Under the pieces are notes generated by a model that did no database searches, was not told the DNA's origin, and saw only the letters and a list, made by a program, of their open reading frames with translations. Made by a program: the position numbers and the translations under genes. A stretch of DNA of 64,000 bases, from NCBI RefSeq assembly GCF_002863565.1, contig NZ_PGUW01000004.1, forward strand, positions 1 through 64,000, read 5' to 3'. Positions within the stretch are counted from its first letter, which is position 1; each line of letters begins with the position of its first letter. Origin of the DNA: Bacillus sp. V5-8f (GTDB lineage: Bacteria > Bacillota > Bacilli > Bacillales > DSM-1321). Below are positions 8,746 through 19,130 of the stretch, in pieces.

Positions 8746-10265
8746 AAACGCTTCAGCTCTTCCCTTCTGATTATTCCTGTTAGGATCGATAAAAAAGTAA
8801 AGGAAGCTAGTATAAATAAAATGGAAAGCGATAGGCGTACAATCAGGACCTGTCCAGTAAGAACACTAAAAAAGGAAAAATGTCCCAAGAAACCTGACAT
8901 AATGGCGATAACTATCGGCAAAAGGTATGTCTTAATTTTAAAAGTAAAAGGCACGATTTTTAAAATGGTCGTAAAATGAAGAAAGGTAACTAGGATTGTC
9001 CCGGCGGCTATTCCGATAGCTGCCCCCATGATTCCAAAGCTCTCTTTAGTAGCTAGTAGCCAGATAATGGCTATTTTAATGACAGCGCCGATAAAACTGT
9101 TAACCATTGCCGCCCTTGCCAGGTTAAGTGCCTGAAGAACCGATTGCAGTGGCATCTGGCAGTAAAATAAAATGAAAAATGGGGCAAGGAACTTAATGAA
9201 TATAGCTGCATTGGCAGAACCATACATAATTTGTAATACAGGCTCGGCAAATAAAAATAATATAACCATCGCAAGAGAGCCCGTTATAATTGTAATTCGT
9301 AATGTCTGCTCCAGCCTATGCTGTATCAGTCTGTAATTTCCTAAAGATTTTGCCTCACTTATGGCCGGGACCAGAGAAGTGGAGAGTGATGTTGTTACAA
9401 AAGAAGGCAGCATAAGCAGCGGGAGTGCATACCCCGTTAACTCTCCGTATTGCTTTGTAGCTACAGTAGCTGATACACCTGCAATGGCCAAGCTTTGGGC
9501 GACCACGATTGGTTCCAGGAACCAGGATAGATTCCCGATCAGTCTGCTTCCGGTTGTCGGCACTGCTATTTTCATGAGTTCCTGCAACGTTCCTTTTCCT
9601 TGTCTCGCCATTTTAAAGAAGTTTTTCCTTAGCTTGAAGTGCTTTTTTAGCTTAAAAGAAGCCACCAAATACGTGAGAGAAACTAGTTCACCAATAATGG
9701 AGGCAAACATCGCTCCTGCAGCCGCGTATTCAATGCCATATGGCAAAAATGCTTTAGTCAGCACCGCGATGAAGGTAATTCTAGCTATTTGCTCGATGAC
9801 CTGCGAGAGTGCGAACGGCTTCATATTTTGCTTGCCTTGAAAATACCCCCTCAATACGGAAGATATAGCCACAATAGGCACAATAGGGGCGATGGCCATC
9901 AATGGCCACACAGTTCGGGAATCAGTAAACAATAATTCAGAAAGCATTGGAGCGAAGATTAGCAATGCAGGTGTAAAGATAAGAGACAATCCAAACGTAC
10001 AACTGAGCGCAACGACAAGAATCCGCTTTACTTTCTTCTCATCCCCCAAAGCATCCGCCTCAGCGACAGATTTTGAAATAGCAACAGGCAGCCCTAGTTG
10101 TGTAATGGTAATGACGAGAAACAGGGTAGGCAAAGCCATCATATATAACCCTACGCCTTCTTCTCCGATAAAGCGGGCGATAACAATTCGATTTATAAAT
10201 CCTAAAATCCGTGTGATTAAACTTGCAATTAAAAGAATGAAAGTTCCTTTCAAAAATTTGGACAT
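8718..10265 (-). CDS. spoVB: SpoVB, stage V sporulation lipid-linked precursor flippase
   Basis: This roughly 515-residue polytopic protein of the MOP (MviN/Wzx/MATE) superfamily has about 14 hydrophobic segments. The N-terminus reads FLKGTFILLIASLITRILGF, and IARFIGEEGVGLYMMALP is typical of SpoVB/YtgP. SpoVB is needed for spore cortex formation and is thought to flip undecaprenyl-linked peptidoglycan precursors. ATG 10265 is used, with AGGGA nine bases upstream; TTG 10274 is an equally plausible start adding three residues. It is transcribed divergently from comN. Confidence 0.92.
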   Translation of the reverse strand: MSKFLKGTFILLIASLITRILGFINRIVIARFIGEEGVGLYMMALPTLFLVITITQLGLPVAISKSVAEADALGDEKKVKRILVVALSCTFGLSLIFTPALLIFAPMLSELLFTDSRTVWPLMAIAPIVPIVAISSVLRGYFQGKQNMKPFALSQVIEQIARITFIAVLTKAFLPYGIEYAAAGAMFASIIGELVSLTYLVASFKLKKHFKLRKNFFKMARQGKGTLQELMKIAVPTTGSRLIGNLSWFLEPIVVAQSLAIAGVSATVATKQYGELTGYALPLLMLPSFVTTSLSTSLVPAISEAKSLGNYRLIQHRLEQTLRITIITGSLAMVILFLFAEPVLQIMYGSANAAIFIKFLAPFFILFYCQMPLQSVLQALNLARAAMVNSFIGAVIKIAIIWLLATKESFGIMGAAIGIAAGTILVTFLHFTTILKIVPFTFKIKTYLLPIVIAIMSGFLGHFSFFSVLTGQVLIVRLSLSILFILASFTFLSILTGIIRREELKRFRIIGWLFP

Positions 10266-10425
10266 CCCCGTCAATCCCTGCCTTCTCAAAAGTGCTCAAA
10301 TCATATACAATTATCTATATGCACTGAGTTGGACAAAGCATGACAGGCATTTGAAAAGAGCTATCCAGACTGGAAAAACTTTTGGCAAAAGGTTCGTTAT
10401 TTTCAAATAATATGGGGGAGTTTCT

Positions 10426-10725
10426 ATGGTTGAACATCCTTATGAAAATTATCACCTGAAAGTGCAGCCTGCTTTGTTAAGCAAGGCGGAGGAATTAAGT
10501 CTGCTTGGGCTGGGGGCTGTGACAGAAGATGATATATGGAATTATCTAGTACAGAAGAAATGGAAGCGTATTAAACCTGAAATGCACCTGCATCAATTGG
10601 TGAGCGATATCTTATCGATTAGTGGCAGCCAGTTTATGACATTTGTGACTGTCGAGGCTTTTAAGGGTCCGAATTTGCTTGGCAAAATATCGGAGGAGGA
10701 AATGAAAGAACTATTAAATAGCTGA
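10426..10725 (+). CDS. comN: ComN-like post-transcriptional regulator
   Basis: A 99-residue soluble protein. Family assignment rests on length, the spoVB-comN-secDF gene order, and the core EDDIWNYLVQKKWKR followed by HQLVSDILSIS. In B. subtilis ComN (YrzD) promotes comE operon mRNA accumulation through the 5' UTR and interacts with DivIVA. GGGGGAG precedes the ATG. There is no nucleic-acid-binding motif that can be recognised by eye. Confidence 0.8.
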   Translation: MVEHPYENYHLKVQPALLSKAEELSLLGLGAVTEDDIWNYLVQKKWKRIKPEMHLHQLVSDILSISGSQFMTFVTVEAFKGPNLLGKISEEEMKELLNS

Positions 10726-10782
10726 TGCCCTTCTTTTAAGTAATATATGGTTTTGCAGGTTTGAATTCAAAGAAATCTTAAA

Positions 10783-10811
10783 TTGACAGCCATATATGTT
10801 TCACTCATAAT
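10783..10811 (+). promoter_or_regulatory. Sigma-A promoter for secDF
   Basis: A consensus TTGACA (10783-10788), 17-bp spacer and CATAAT (10806-10811) lie about 105 bp upstream of the secDF start. Confidence 0.7.
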
Positions 10812-10915
10812 AGTGATGTTGCTTTTGCCTTACGACAAAATACGTATATTTTCTGCGTATAGATACAATGAACAACAAGACAAGGCGTGTCAGGAAGAAA
10901 GGGGCCTATTGCATA

Positions 10916-13171
10916 ATGGTAAAAAGAAGCAGGATCGTTGCGTTCTTTATCATCTTAATTGCCATATTCGCAACGATTGGCACAACCTCAAAGGGCATAC
11001 TGGGAAATATCAAGCTTGGGCTTGATTTACAGGGCGGCTTTGAAGTTTTGTATGAAGTGAAGCCGGAAGATGGCGGAAAAGTTACACAGAAGATGTTAAA
11101 CAGCACTGCTCAGGCGCTCACCAAGCGGATTGACGTTCTTGGTGTCAGCGAGCCGAATATCCAAATTGAAGGAAATGACAGAATCCGCGTCCAGCTTGCA
11201 GGCGTTACGGATCAAAATGAGGCCCGGAAGATCCTTTCCACCCAGGCGAAACTGAGTTTCCATGATTTTAATGACAAAGAAATGATGACTGGTGCAGACC
11301 TGAAAGAAGGCGGTGCACAGCAAACCTTTGACGAAAACAACAGTCCTGTTGTCGAAGTAACCTTGAAGGATCCGCAAAAGTTCAAGAAAATAACCGAACA
11401 GATTTCAGCCATGCCACAACCAACAAACGTGCTTGCGATCTGGCTTGACTTTGAAAAGGGAAAAGACAGTATTAAAAAATCGGAAACCCAAGATAACATG
11501 ATTTCCAGCCCGACGGTGAGCCAGGTATTCGATACAGATAAAGTATTGATAACCGGCCAATTTACGATAGAAGAAGCAAAAGAGCTTGCTAATTTATTAA
11601 ATGCCGGTGCACTTCCGGTACAGCTGGATGAAATTTATTCCACATCTGTGGGTGCAAAATTTGGGGAACAGGCTTTGAATGAAACCATTTATGCAGGAAT
11701 CATCGGAATTGGACTAGTTTTTGCATTCATGATTTTCTACTACCGATTCCCTGGACTCATCGCAGTGATTACTCTGTCCATTTATATTTATCTCACTTTA
11801 TTAGTGTTTGACTGGATGAATGCGGTATTGACACTGCCTGGTGTAGCCGCCTTAATACTTGGTGTCGGCATGGCCGTTGACGCGAATATCATCACTTATG
11901 AACGGATAAAAGATGAGCTGAAGCTTGGCCGTTCTGTTCCATCCGCTTATGCTGCGGGAAATAAGAACTCACTGGCAACGATTACCGATGCCAACTTAAC
12001 AACGCTTCTGGCAGCCTCGGTATTATTCTTTTACGGAACAAGTTCTGTCAAAGGCTTTGCTACAACATTAATCATTAGTATTCTAATGAGTTTTATCACA
12101 GCTGTTTACGGAACCCGTTTATTCATGAGCCTATGGATTAACAGCAGATTCTTTAATAAACGGCCGTCATGGCTTGGCGTCAACAAAAAGGATATACATG
12201 AACTTTCTGAAAATCGGGATGTTACCGAGCTCCCGACACGTTTTGATAAATTGGATTTCGTTAAGAATAGGAAAATATTCTACGGCATTTCAACAGCGAT
12301 CACCATCATTGGGATCATTGTCCTGTTTATCTTCAAGATGAATCTTGGAATCGATTTTACTAGCGGAACAAGAATTGAATTTACATCCGACCAGCCGTTG
12401 ACTCAACATAAAGTAAATGAGCACCTGGCTAATTTGGACCTGAAGAGTGAGGACATCGTGATTTCAGGGGATAATAATCAAAACGGTGTTGTCCGTTTTA
12501 AAGGTGTCCTAAACAAGGATGAAATAGCTAAAGTGAAGGATTATTTCAATACCGAAGTAGGGGACGGGACCAATATCAGTACGGTTTCTCCTACAATCGG
12601 AAAAGAGCTGGCTAAGAATGCCCTCATTGCTGTCTTGATTTCATCTCTAGGCATCATCTTGTATGCGACGATCCGCTTTGAATGGAGAATGGCGCTGCCT
12701 GCTGTTATATCTTTGTTGCATGATGCCTTCTTCATTATTACAATCTTTAGCGTGCTAAGGCTTGAAGTGGATTTGACTTTTATCGCCGCGATTTTGACAA
12801 TTATCGGTTATTCCATTAACGATACGATCGTTACCTTTGACCGAATCCGTGAAAATATGCGCAAGAAACGGAAAATTAAGCAGTTAAAAGAACTAGAAGA
12901 AATTGTGAATATAAGTATCAGGCAGACATTGACTCGTTCAATCAATACCGTTTTGATGGTAATTATTACCGTTGCAGCTTTGATGATCTTTGGAAGCCCA
13001 TCGATCGGAAACTTCTCCATCGCGTTATTGATCGGCCTTGTTGTCGGTGTGTACTCTTCCCTTTATATTGCCTCCCAGTTGTGGCTTGACCTCAAGGGCC
13101 GGGAATTAAAGAAAAAGGGTGTACTTATCACATACAAAGAGAAAAAGCCGAGCCAGGAAGCTCAGGTGTAA
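10916..13171 (+). CDS. secDF: SecDF, fused preprotein translocase proton-driven subunit
   Basis: This 751-residue natural SecD-SecF fusion uses the proton motive force to complete protein export through SecYEG. The SecD half begins with a membrane helix and the conserved LGLDLQGGFEVLYEV, then carries the periplasmic P1 region and TM segments containing GVAALILGVGMAVDANIITYERI. The SecF half starts near residue 450 and has MNLGIDFTSGTRIEF and TIIGYSINDTIVTFDRIREN. ATG 10916 gives the family-like start; the frame open from 10868 is strongly basic and has no counterpart. The fused form is usual in Bacillus. Confidence 0.95.
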   Translation: MVKRSRIVAFFIILIAIFATIGTTSKGILGNIKLGLDLQGGFEVLYEVKPEDGGKVTQKMLNSTAQALTKRIDVLGVSEPNIQIEGNDRIRVQLAGVTDQNEARKILSTQAKLSFHDFNDKEMMTGADLKEGGAQQTFDENNSPVVEVTLKDPQKFKKITEQISAMPQPTNVLAIWLDFEKGKDSIKKSETQDNMISSPTVSQVFDTDKVLITGQFTIEEAKELANLLNAGALPVQLDEIYSTSVGAKFGEQALNETIYAGIIGIGLVFAFMIFYYRFPGLIAVITLSIYIYLTLLVFDWMNAVLTLPGVAALILGVGMAVDANIITYERIKDELKLGRSVPSAYAAGNKNSLATITDANLTTLLAASVLFFYGTSSVKGFATTLIISILMSFITAVYGTRLFMSLWINSRFFNKRPSWLGVNKKDIHELSENRDVTELPTRFDKLDFVKNRKIFYGISTAITIIGIIVLFIFKMNLGIDFTSGTRIEFTSDQPLTQHKVNEHLANLDLKSEDIVISGDNNQNGVVRFKGVLNKDEIAKVKDYFNTEVGDGTNISTVSPTIGKELAKNALIAVLISSLGIILYATIRFEWRMALPAVISLLHDAFFIITIFSVLRLEVDLTFIAAILTIIGYSINDTIVTFDRIRENMRKKRKIKQLKELEEIVNISIRQTLTRSINTVLMVIITVAALMIFGSPSIGNFSIALLIGLVVGVYSSLYIASQLWLDLKGRELKKKGVLITYKEKKPSQEAQV

Positions 13172-13179
13172 TTGGACCA

Positions 13180-13211
13180 AGACCAATCCGCTATTGTGGA
13201 TTGGTCTTTTA
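13180..13211 (+). terminator. secDF terminator
   Basis: A perfect 10-bp stem AGACCAATCC/GGATTGGTCT is followed by TTTT. Confidence 0.9.
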
Positions 13212-13278
13212 CTTAAGTAAAATTAAATTGAAACCCTTTCTCTCCTTTTGTATAATTAGTGAGTTAAGGGGTGAAATC

Positions 13279-15648
13279 ATGTTAAAGTCAAAGACCCGGT
13301 GGATCATAGACTCTGCCGATGAAAAACTCGTGCAAGAATTTGTAAATGTACTTCAAATAACACCTCTGGTAGCACGTCTTTTAGTTAATCGCGGGATAAA
13401 AACAACCGAAGAGGCACGGTCCTTTATATATATAAATGAACAAAGCTTTCATGATCCATTTTTATTGAAGGATATGGATAAAGCTGTAGCAAGAATCAGG
13501 CAAGCTGTTGATGCAGGTGAGAAAATCAGGATTTTTGGTGACTACGATGCTGATGGAGTCAGCAGCACGACAGTCATGATGACAATATTAGAGAAAATGG
13601 GAGCCAATGTGGACTTCTATATTCCCAATCGTTTTACGGAAGGCTATGGCCCGAACGAGACAGCATTCCGGCTTGCCGCCGATGCAGGTGTCAAGCTGTT
13701 GATTACCGTCGATACAGGGATCTCTGCCATTAATGAGGCTAACCTCGCTAGCGAGCTGGGCATGGACTATATAATTACTGACCATCACGAGCCTGGCCCC
13801 GAATTACCTGAGGCGCTTGCGATCATTCATCCTAAGCTGGCGGATAATACATACCCATTTAAAGAACTTGCCGGGGTCGGAGTGGCCTTTAAAGTCGCAC
13901 ATGCATTGCTAGGTGAATTGCCGGAGGATTTGCTGGAAATTACGGCAATAGGTACAATTGCAGACCTTGTGCCTTTGTTTGGGGAAAATCGCTTAATAGC
14001 AGCAAGGGGAATAGAAAAGCTTCGCCATACGTCCCGCCCAGGCCTCCTTTCATTGATTCAAAAAGCGGGTATCCAAAAAGAAACCTTAAATGAAGAGTCT
14101 ATTGGATTTGGACTGGCGCCTAGAATCAATGCAGCAGGTAGGCTTGGATCGGCAAACCCTGCTGTGGCCCTGTTAATGGAAGGGGATGCAGTCGTAGCCG
14201 AAGAGCTAGCTTCTGAAATTGACTTAATGAATAAGGAACGACAGGCTCTTGTGGCTGAAATTACAGAAGAAGCAATTCGTGAAGTCGAGGAAAATTTCCC
14301 TCCGCAACAAAACGGTGTCCTTGTTGTCGGCAAAGAGGGGTGGAATTCAGGCATAATCGGAATTGTTGCCTCAAAACTTGTCGATCGTTTTTACAGGCCG
14401 GCGATTGTTTTAAGTTTTGACATGGAAAAGGGCCTTGCCAAGGGATCAGCCCGCAGCATTGAAGGATACGACCTTTTTAAGAATCTTTCAGAGTGCAGGG
14501 ATATTTTGCCTCATTTTGGAGGGCATCCTATGGCTGCAGGCATGACATTGAAAATTGAGGATGTCGATGAACTTCGAAGTCGGTTGAACAGGCTGGCAAC
14601 CGAACAGCTCTCAGAAGAAGACTTCCAGCCTGTCACGAGGCTGGATGGGGTAACGGACCTTGAGGATGTCACGCTTCAGTCTATCGAGGAAATGGGATTA
14701 CTTGCTCCATTTGGAATGAATAACCCGAAGCCGAAAATCCTGATTCAATCCATGCCGATTTCTGAAATAAGGAAAATAGGTGCAAACCAAAATCACTTGA
14801 AGCTTCAGCTTGGTAAGGAAGGCAATTATCTTGATGGTGTTGGCTTTGGGCTTGGATATTTGTTTGCCGACATTTCTCCTCTTTCAAACCTCTCGGTGAT
14901 CGGAGAATTGGCGGTCAATGAATGGAACAATAACAGAAAGCCACAAATTTTCCTGCAGGATATCTCAATAGAAAGCTGGCAGCTGTTTGATTTCCGCGGC
15001 ATGAACCGGGTCGAAAAGTGGCTTGCGGATATCCCGAAGGAAAACCGTCAAGTGATTGTTTTTTCGGAAGAAACGATGAAACAATTTCCTTTCCTTGGAC
15101 AAAATGAAAAAATAGCGCATATTAATAATGAAGAGAATGCAAGAAACGTAAACTTGTCCGGTAGCAATGTGATTTTGCTCGACATGCCCCCATCGAAACA
15201 ACTATTGGAATATACGTTGAGAAATAAAGGGCCATCCCGTGTGTACGTGCACTTCCACCAGCACCAGGACCATTTTTTCTCCACGATGCCAACGCGGGAA
15301 CACTTTAAATGGTTTTATGCCTACCTTTCAAAAAAAGGGCCGCTCGATGTGAAGAGATATGGAGAACAATTGGCAAAATATCGTGGATGGTCTCGTGATA
15401 CTATCGATTTTATCTCGCAGGTGTTTTTTGAATTGGAATTTGTTACAATAGAAAACGGATTAATTACGCTCAACAAAAATGCTAATAAAAGGGATCTGAG
15501 CGATGCGCCATCATATAAGAAAAAGAAAGAGCAAATAGAGCTAGAACATGAGCTCCTTTATTCCTCTTATCAGCAATTATTTGATTGGTTTGATACATTA
15601 GTACAAGAGGCAGAACGCCTCGAGGAGGAAACAAAGCAATGGATTTAA
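13279..15648 (+). CDS. recJ: RecJ, single-stranded-DNA-specific 5'-3' exonuclease
   Basis: RecJ (789 residues) resects 5' ends during recombination and repair. DHH phosphoesterase motifs are present: [18 protein letters not shown], the signature ITDHHEPG and the DHHA1 motif FGGHPMAAG. The long C-terminal part corresponds to the Firmicutes-specific RecJ_C domain; B. subtilis RecJ is of the same size. ATG 13279 is chosen for the AAGGGGTG upstream, although the frame is open from 13201. The 3' end overlaps apt by 10 bp, indicating coupling. Confidence 0.95.
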   Translation: MLKSKTRWIIDSADEKLVQEFVNVLQITPLVARLLVNRGIKTTEEARSFIYINEQSFHDPFLLKDMDKAVARIRQAVDAGEKIRIFGDYDADGVSSTTVMMTILEKMGANVDFYIPNRFTEGYGPNETAFRLAADAGVKLLITVDTGISAINEANLASELGMDYIITDHHEPGPELPEALAIIHPKLADNTYPFKELAGVGVAFKVAHALLGELPEDLLEITAIGTIADLVPLFGENRLIAARGIEKLRHTSRPGLLSLIQKAGIQKETLNEESIGFGLAPRINAAGRLGSANPAVALLMEGDAVVAEELASEIDLMNKERQALVAEITEEAIREVEENFPPQQNGVLVVGKEGWNSGIIGIVASKLVDRFYRPAIVLSFDMEKGLAKGSARSIEGYDLFKNLSECRDILPHFGGHPMAAGMTLKIEDVDELRSRLNRLATEQLSEEDFQPVTRLDGVTDLEDVTLQSIEEMGLLAPFGMNNPKPKILIQSMPISEIRKIGANQNHLKLQLGKEGNYLDGVGFGLGYLFADISPLSNLSVIGELAVNEWNNNRKPQIFLQDISIESWQLFDFRGMNRVEKWLADIPKENRQVIVFSEETMKQFPFLGQNEKIAHINNEENARNVNLSGSNVILLDMPPSKQLLEYTLRNKGPSRVYVHFHQHQDHFFSTMPTREHFKWFYAYLSKKGPLDVKRYGEQLAKYRGWSRDTIDFISQVFFELEFVTIENGLITLNKNANKRDLSDAPSYKKKKEQIELEHELLYSSYQQLFDWFDTLVQEAERLEEETKQWI

Positions 15649-16151
15649 AGCAGTTTATCACAATTGTGCCTGATTGGCCGAAACCCGGCATCAAATTTAA
15701 AGATATATCTCCGCTTATGAATGACGGAAAGGCATACCGTTATGCCACCGATCAAATCGTGGCATTTGCTCGCGAAAAACAAATTGATCTTATCGTGGGA
15801 CCGGAAGCCCGTGGGTTTATTATCGGCTGTCCTGTCGCATACTCTTTGGGCGTCGGCTTTGCTCCTGTAAGGAAAGAAGGAAAGCTTCCGCGTGAAACGA
15901 TCAAAGTGGGTTACGGCCTAGAATATGGAAAAGACGTACTAACCATCCATAAGGACGCTATCAAGCCTGGACAGCGGGTCCTAATCACGGACGATCTTTT
16001 GGCTACAGGCGGCACTATTGAAGCGACCATCAAGCTTGTGGAAGAGCTTGGTGGAGTGGTTGCCGGAATTGCTTTCCTAGTTGAGCTTTCGTATTTGGAT
16101 GGCAAGGATAAGCTTGACGGATATGATGTTTTAACATTACTGACATATTGA
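15639..16151 (+). CDS. apt: Adenine phosphoribosyltransferase
   Basis: Apt (170 residues) makes AMP from adenine and PRPP in purine salvage. The PRPP-binding signature [13 protein letters not shown] and the dimer-interface region [11 protein letters not shown] are visible, and the N-terminus IPDWPKPGI-like ([16 protein letters not shown]) is typical. GAGGAGG lies inside the end of recJ, giving translational coupling. It precedes rel, as in Bacillus. Confidence 0.96.
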   Translation: MDLKQFITIVPDWPKPGIKFKDISPLMNDGKAYRYATDQIVAFAREKQIDLIVGPEARGFIIGCPVAYSLGVGFAPVRKEGKLPRETIKVGYGLEYGKDVLTIHKDAIKPGQRVLITDDLLATGGTIEATIKLVEELGGVVAGIAFLVELSYLDGKDKLDGYDVLTLLTY

Positions 16152-16168
16152 TAAGTAAAAGGTTCCAG

Positions 16169-16196
16169 GAGCACTCTTTTAAGGGGTGCTCTTTTT
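16169..16196 (+). terminator. apt terminator
   Basis: The GAGCAC/GTGCTC stem with a short loop is followed by five Ts. Confidence 0.8.
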
Positions 16197-16302
16197 GCGA
16201 GCATATAGCAGATAGACCTTTACTTTTACAAAAAAACATATATCCAATTTTTGGTAAAATCAGATAAATAATCCATGGAAACAACAAATGAACCCTTAAC
16301 TC

Positions 16303-16331
16303 TTTACATCTCTTACTTTTTTCTCGATAAT
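16303..16331 (+). promoter_or_regulatory. Candidate sigma-A promoter for rel
   Basis: TTTACA (16303-16308), a 17-bp spacer and GATAAT (16326-16331) lie 77 bp upstream of the rel start and downstream of the apt terminator. Confidence 0.5.
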
Positions 16332-16407
16332 AGAAACAATAATGTTTTTTGAGACGTTCAACCTATAGACAGAAATAATAGGTAAATGGGGATAAAAAGG
16401 TGATTGC

Positions 16408-18603
16408 ATGGCTAATGAGCAAATATTGACTGCCGACCAGGTCGTCGAAAGGACAAGGAAATACCTTCAGCAGGAAGATGCTGATTTTATATATCAAGCG
16501 TATAAGTTTGCAGAGAATGCCCATCGGGAGCAGTTCCGAAAATCTGGCGAACCATATATCATCCACCCAATCCAGGTGGCGGGGATTCTCGCAGACCTTG
16601 AAATGGACCCTTCCACTGTGGCTGCAGGCTTCCTCCATGATGTGGTAGAGGATACAGAGGTGACCCTGGCAGATATTGATGAACATTTTGGCCCAGAAGT
16701 TGCCATGCTTGTAGATGGCGTAACAAAGCTCGGGAAAATCAAATACAAATCACAGGAAGAACAGCAGGCTGAAAATCACCGGAAAATGTTTGTCGCGATG
16801 GCGCAAGATATCCGGGTGATTTTGATAAAGCTTGCTGACAGGCTTCATAACATGAGGACCCTGAAGCATCTGCCCCACGAGAAGCAGAGAAGAATCTCCA
16901 ATGAAACGTTGGAAATCTTCGCTCCGCTTGCACACCGCCTAGGTATTAGCAAAATTAAGTGGGAGCTTGAGGACACTGCTCTTCGCTATTTGAACCCGCA
17001 GCAGTATTACCGTATTGTAAACCTCATGAAGAAAAAGCGTGCCGAGCGTGAGGAATACCTTGATGGGGTTATTGAATCGGTGAAGAAGAGTGTAGCGGAC
17101 GTGAACATCAAAGCGGAAATCTCCGGACGGCCAAAGCACATCTATAGCATTTACCGTAAAATGGCTCTCCAGAACAAACAATTCAGCGAAATTTATGATT
17201 TGCTGGCAGTGCGGATTGTCGTAAACAGCATTAAGGATTGCTACGCTGTTTTAGGAATCATTCATACATGCTGGAAGCCGATGCCCGGCCGTTTCAAGGA
17301 CTACATTGCCATGCCGAAGCCGAATATGTATCAATCACTCCATACTACGGTTATTGGACCAAAAGGAGACCCCCTTGAAGTCCAAATTCGGACCACAGAA
17401 ATGCACCGGATTGCAGAATTCGGGATTGCCGCGCATTGGGCATACAAAGAAGGAACAGAGGTCAATCAAAATTCCTCTTTAGAAGATAAGTTAACATGGT
17501 TTAGGGAGATCCTTGAATTCCAGGATGATGCTACAAATGCGGAAGAATTTATGGAATCTCTTAAAATTGATTTATTTTCTGACATGGTGTTCATCTTTAC
17601 CCCGAAGGGTGATGTCATAGAACTTCCGTCAGGTTCAAACCCAATCGATTTTGCCTACCGGATCCACTCCGAAATTGGTAACAAGACAATTGGTGCCAAG
17701 GTTAATGGGAAAATGGTACCGCTCGATTATAAGCTGAAAACAGGCGATATCATCGAAATCATGACGTCAAAGCATTCCTACGGCCCAAGTCCTGACTGGC
17801 TAAAGATGACCCAGACATCGCAGGCCAAAAATAAAATACGCCAGTTCTTCAAGAAACAGAGGCGTGAGGAAAATGTAGAAAAAGGCAAGGAACTAGTTGA
17901 AAAAGAGATTAAAAATATGGATTTCGACTTGAAAGAAATCCTGACTGTTGAAAATCTGAAACGAGTGAGCGAGAAATTCAATTTTTCGAATGAAGAGGAT
18001 ATGTATGCAGCTGTGGGCTATAATGGCATCACTGCTGCCCAAATCGCCAATCGTTTGACCGAAAAACAGCGAAAACAGAAAGAACTGGAGCAGGAACCGG
18101 ATATTAAAGGTGCTGTTTCCGAACTCAAATCTTTCCACTCTATGAAGAAAAGGGAATCCGGAGTTCGTGTTCAAGGGATTGATAACTTGTTGATCCGTTT
18201 ATCTAGATGCTGTAACCCTGTGCCTGGAGATGAAATCGTCGGTTTCATCACGAAAGGCAGGGGGGTTTCCGTCCACCGTACGGATTGTCCAAATGTAGAA
18301 GGGGATGAAACGGAAAACCGGTTGATTCCTGTTGAATGGGAAAGCAGCCTGAATGATCGCAAGGAATATAACGTGGATATTGAAATTAACGGTTACGACC
18401 GCAGAGGATTACTAAACGAGGTCTTGCAGGCCGTCAATGAAACAAAGACAAATATATCCGCCGTGTCAGGCAAATCAGATCGGAATAAAATGGCGACTAT
18501 CAATATGTCCATATCCATCCATAATATTAGCCATCTACAAAAGGTCGTGGATAGGATCAAGCAAATCCCGGACATCTATTCAGTAAGACGGATTATGAAC
18601 TAA
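16408..18603 (+). CDS. relA: Rel, bifunctional (p)ppGpp synthetase/hydrolase
   Basis: The 731-residue long RSH protein makes and degrades (p)ppGpp in the stringent response. The hydrolase HD domain is intact, with [11 protein letters not shown] and RLHNMRTL. The synthetase domain follows ([31 protein letters not shown]). Then come the TGS domain ([14 protein letters not shown]), the zinc-finger/CC region ([15 protein letters not shown]) and a C-terminal ACT domain. An intact hydrolase site suggests both activities, as in other Firmicutes Rel enzymes. GGTGATTGC precedes the ATG. dtd follows after 11 bp. Confidence 0.96.
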   Translation: MANEQILTADQVVERTRKYLQQEDADFIYQAYKFAENAHREQFRKSGEPYIIHPIQVAGILADLEMDPSTVAAGFLHDVVEDTEVTLADIDEHFGPEVAMLVDGVTKLGKIKYKSQEEQQAENHRKMFVAMAQDIRVILIKLADRLHNMRTLKHLPHEKQRRISNETLEIFAPLAHRLGISKIKWELEDTALRYLNPQQYYRIVNLMKKKRAEREEYLDGVIESVKKSVADVNIKAEISGRPKHIYSIYRKMALQNKQFSEIYDLLAVRIVVNSIKDCYAVLGIIHTCWKPMPGRFKDYIAMPKPNMYQSLHTTVIGPKGDPLEVQIRTTEMHRIAEFGIAAHWAYKEGTEVNQNSSLEDKLTWFREILEFQDDATNAEEFMESLKIDLFSDMVFIFTPKGDVIELPSGSNPIDFAYRIHSEIGNKTIGAKVNGKMVPLDYKLKTGDIIEIMTSKHSYGPSPDWLKMTQTSQAKNKIRQFFKKQRREENVEKGKELVEKEIKNMDFDLKEILTVENLKRVSEKFNFSNEEDMYAAVGYNGITAAQIANRLTEKQRKQKELEQEPDIKGAVSELKSFHSMKKRESGVRVQGIDNLLIRLSRCCNPVPGDEIVGFITKGRGVSVHRTDCPNVEGDETENRLIPVEWESSLNDRKEYNVDIEINGYDRRGLLNEVLQAVNETKTNISAVSGKSDRNKMATINMSISIHNISHLQKVVDRIKQIPDIYSVRRIMN

Positions 18604-18614
18604 GGAGCGTAACC

Positions 18615-19064
18615 ATGCGGGTCGTAGTACAACGTTCAAAAGAAGCTAGGGTACTTGTAAACCAGGAAACGGTCGGGGAAATCGAACACGGATTAGTGCT
18701 GCTCGTTGGCATTACCCATGGGGATAATGCCGCTGATGCTGCCTACTTGGCCGACAAGATTGCCAACCTTCGCATCTTTGAGGATGGCGAAGGAAAGATG
18801 AATTTATCTCTGCTTGATAAAGGCGGGCAAATCCTGTCGATTTCCCAGTTTACTTTATATGGAGATACCCGGAAAGGGAGAAGGCCCAACTTCATGGAAG
18901 CGGCCAGGCCAGAAGAGGCGAACCCTATTTATGAGCTACTGAATGAAGAATTCCGAAAAAAAGGCATTATTGTAGAAACCGGAATCTTCGGTGCCATGAT
19001 GGACGTACAACTCACTAATGATGGCCCTGTGACCCTCATTGTCGAAAGCAAAGAAAAGAAATGA
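18615..19064 (+). CDS. dtd: D-aminoacyl-tRNA deacylase
   Basis: The 149-residue DTD enzyme hydrolyses D-aminoacyl-tRNA and mischarged Gly-tRNA(Ala). Both active-site motifs are present: SQFTLYGD near residue 78 and the Gly-cisPro stretch [11 protein letters not shown] near the C-terminus. It forms an operon with rel, and a strong terminator follows. Confidence 0.95.
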   Translation: MRVVVQRSKEARVLVNQETVGEIEHGLVLLVGITHGDNAADAAYLADKIANLRIFEDGEGKMNLSLLDKGGQILSISQFTLYGDTRKGRRPNFMEAARPEEANPIYELLNEEFRKKGIIVETGIFGAMMDVQLTNDGPVTLIVESKEKK

Positions 19065-19070
19065 ATTGAT

Positions 19071-19106
19071 AATCCTTGCCTACTCATTTTAAGGCAGGGA
19101 TTTTTT
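19071..19106 (+). terminator. rel-dtd terminator
   Basis: The stem AATCCTTGCCT/AGGCAGGGATT with a short AT-rich loop is followed by six Ts. Confidence 0.88.
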
Positions 19107-19130
19107 GTTGCTACGGTTTAATCCAAAACT

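Noticed and set aside
9361-9840. 159-codon plus ORF inside spoVB
   Set aside because: Antisense to spoVB; the minus frame has full family motifs and membrane helices.
9892-10410. 172-codon plus ORF running into the comN upstream region
   Set aside because: Antisense of spoVB, no family motifs, no RBS.
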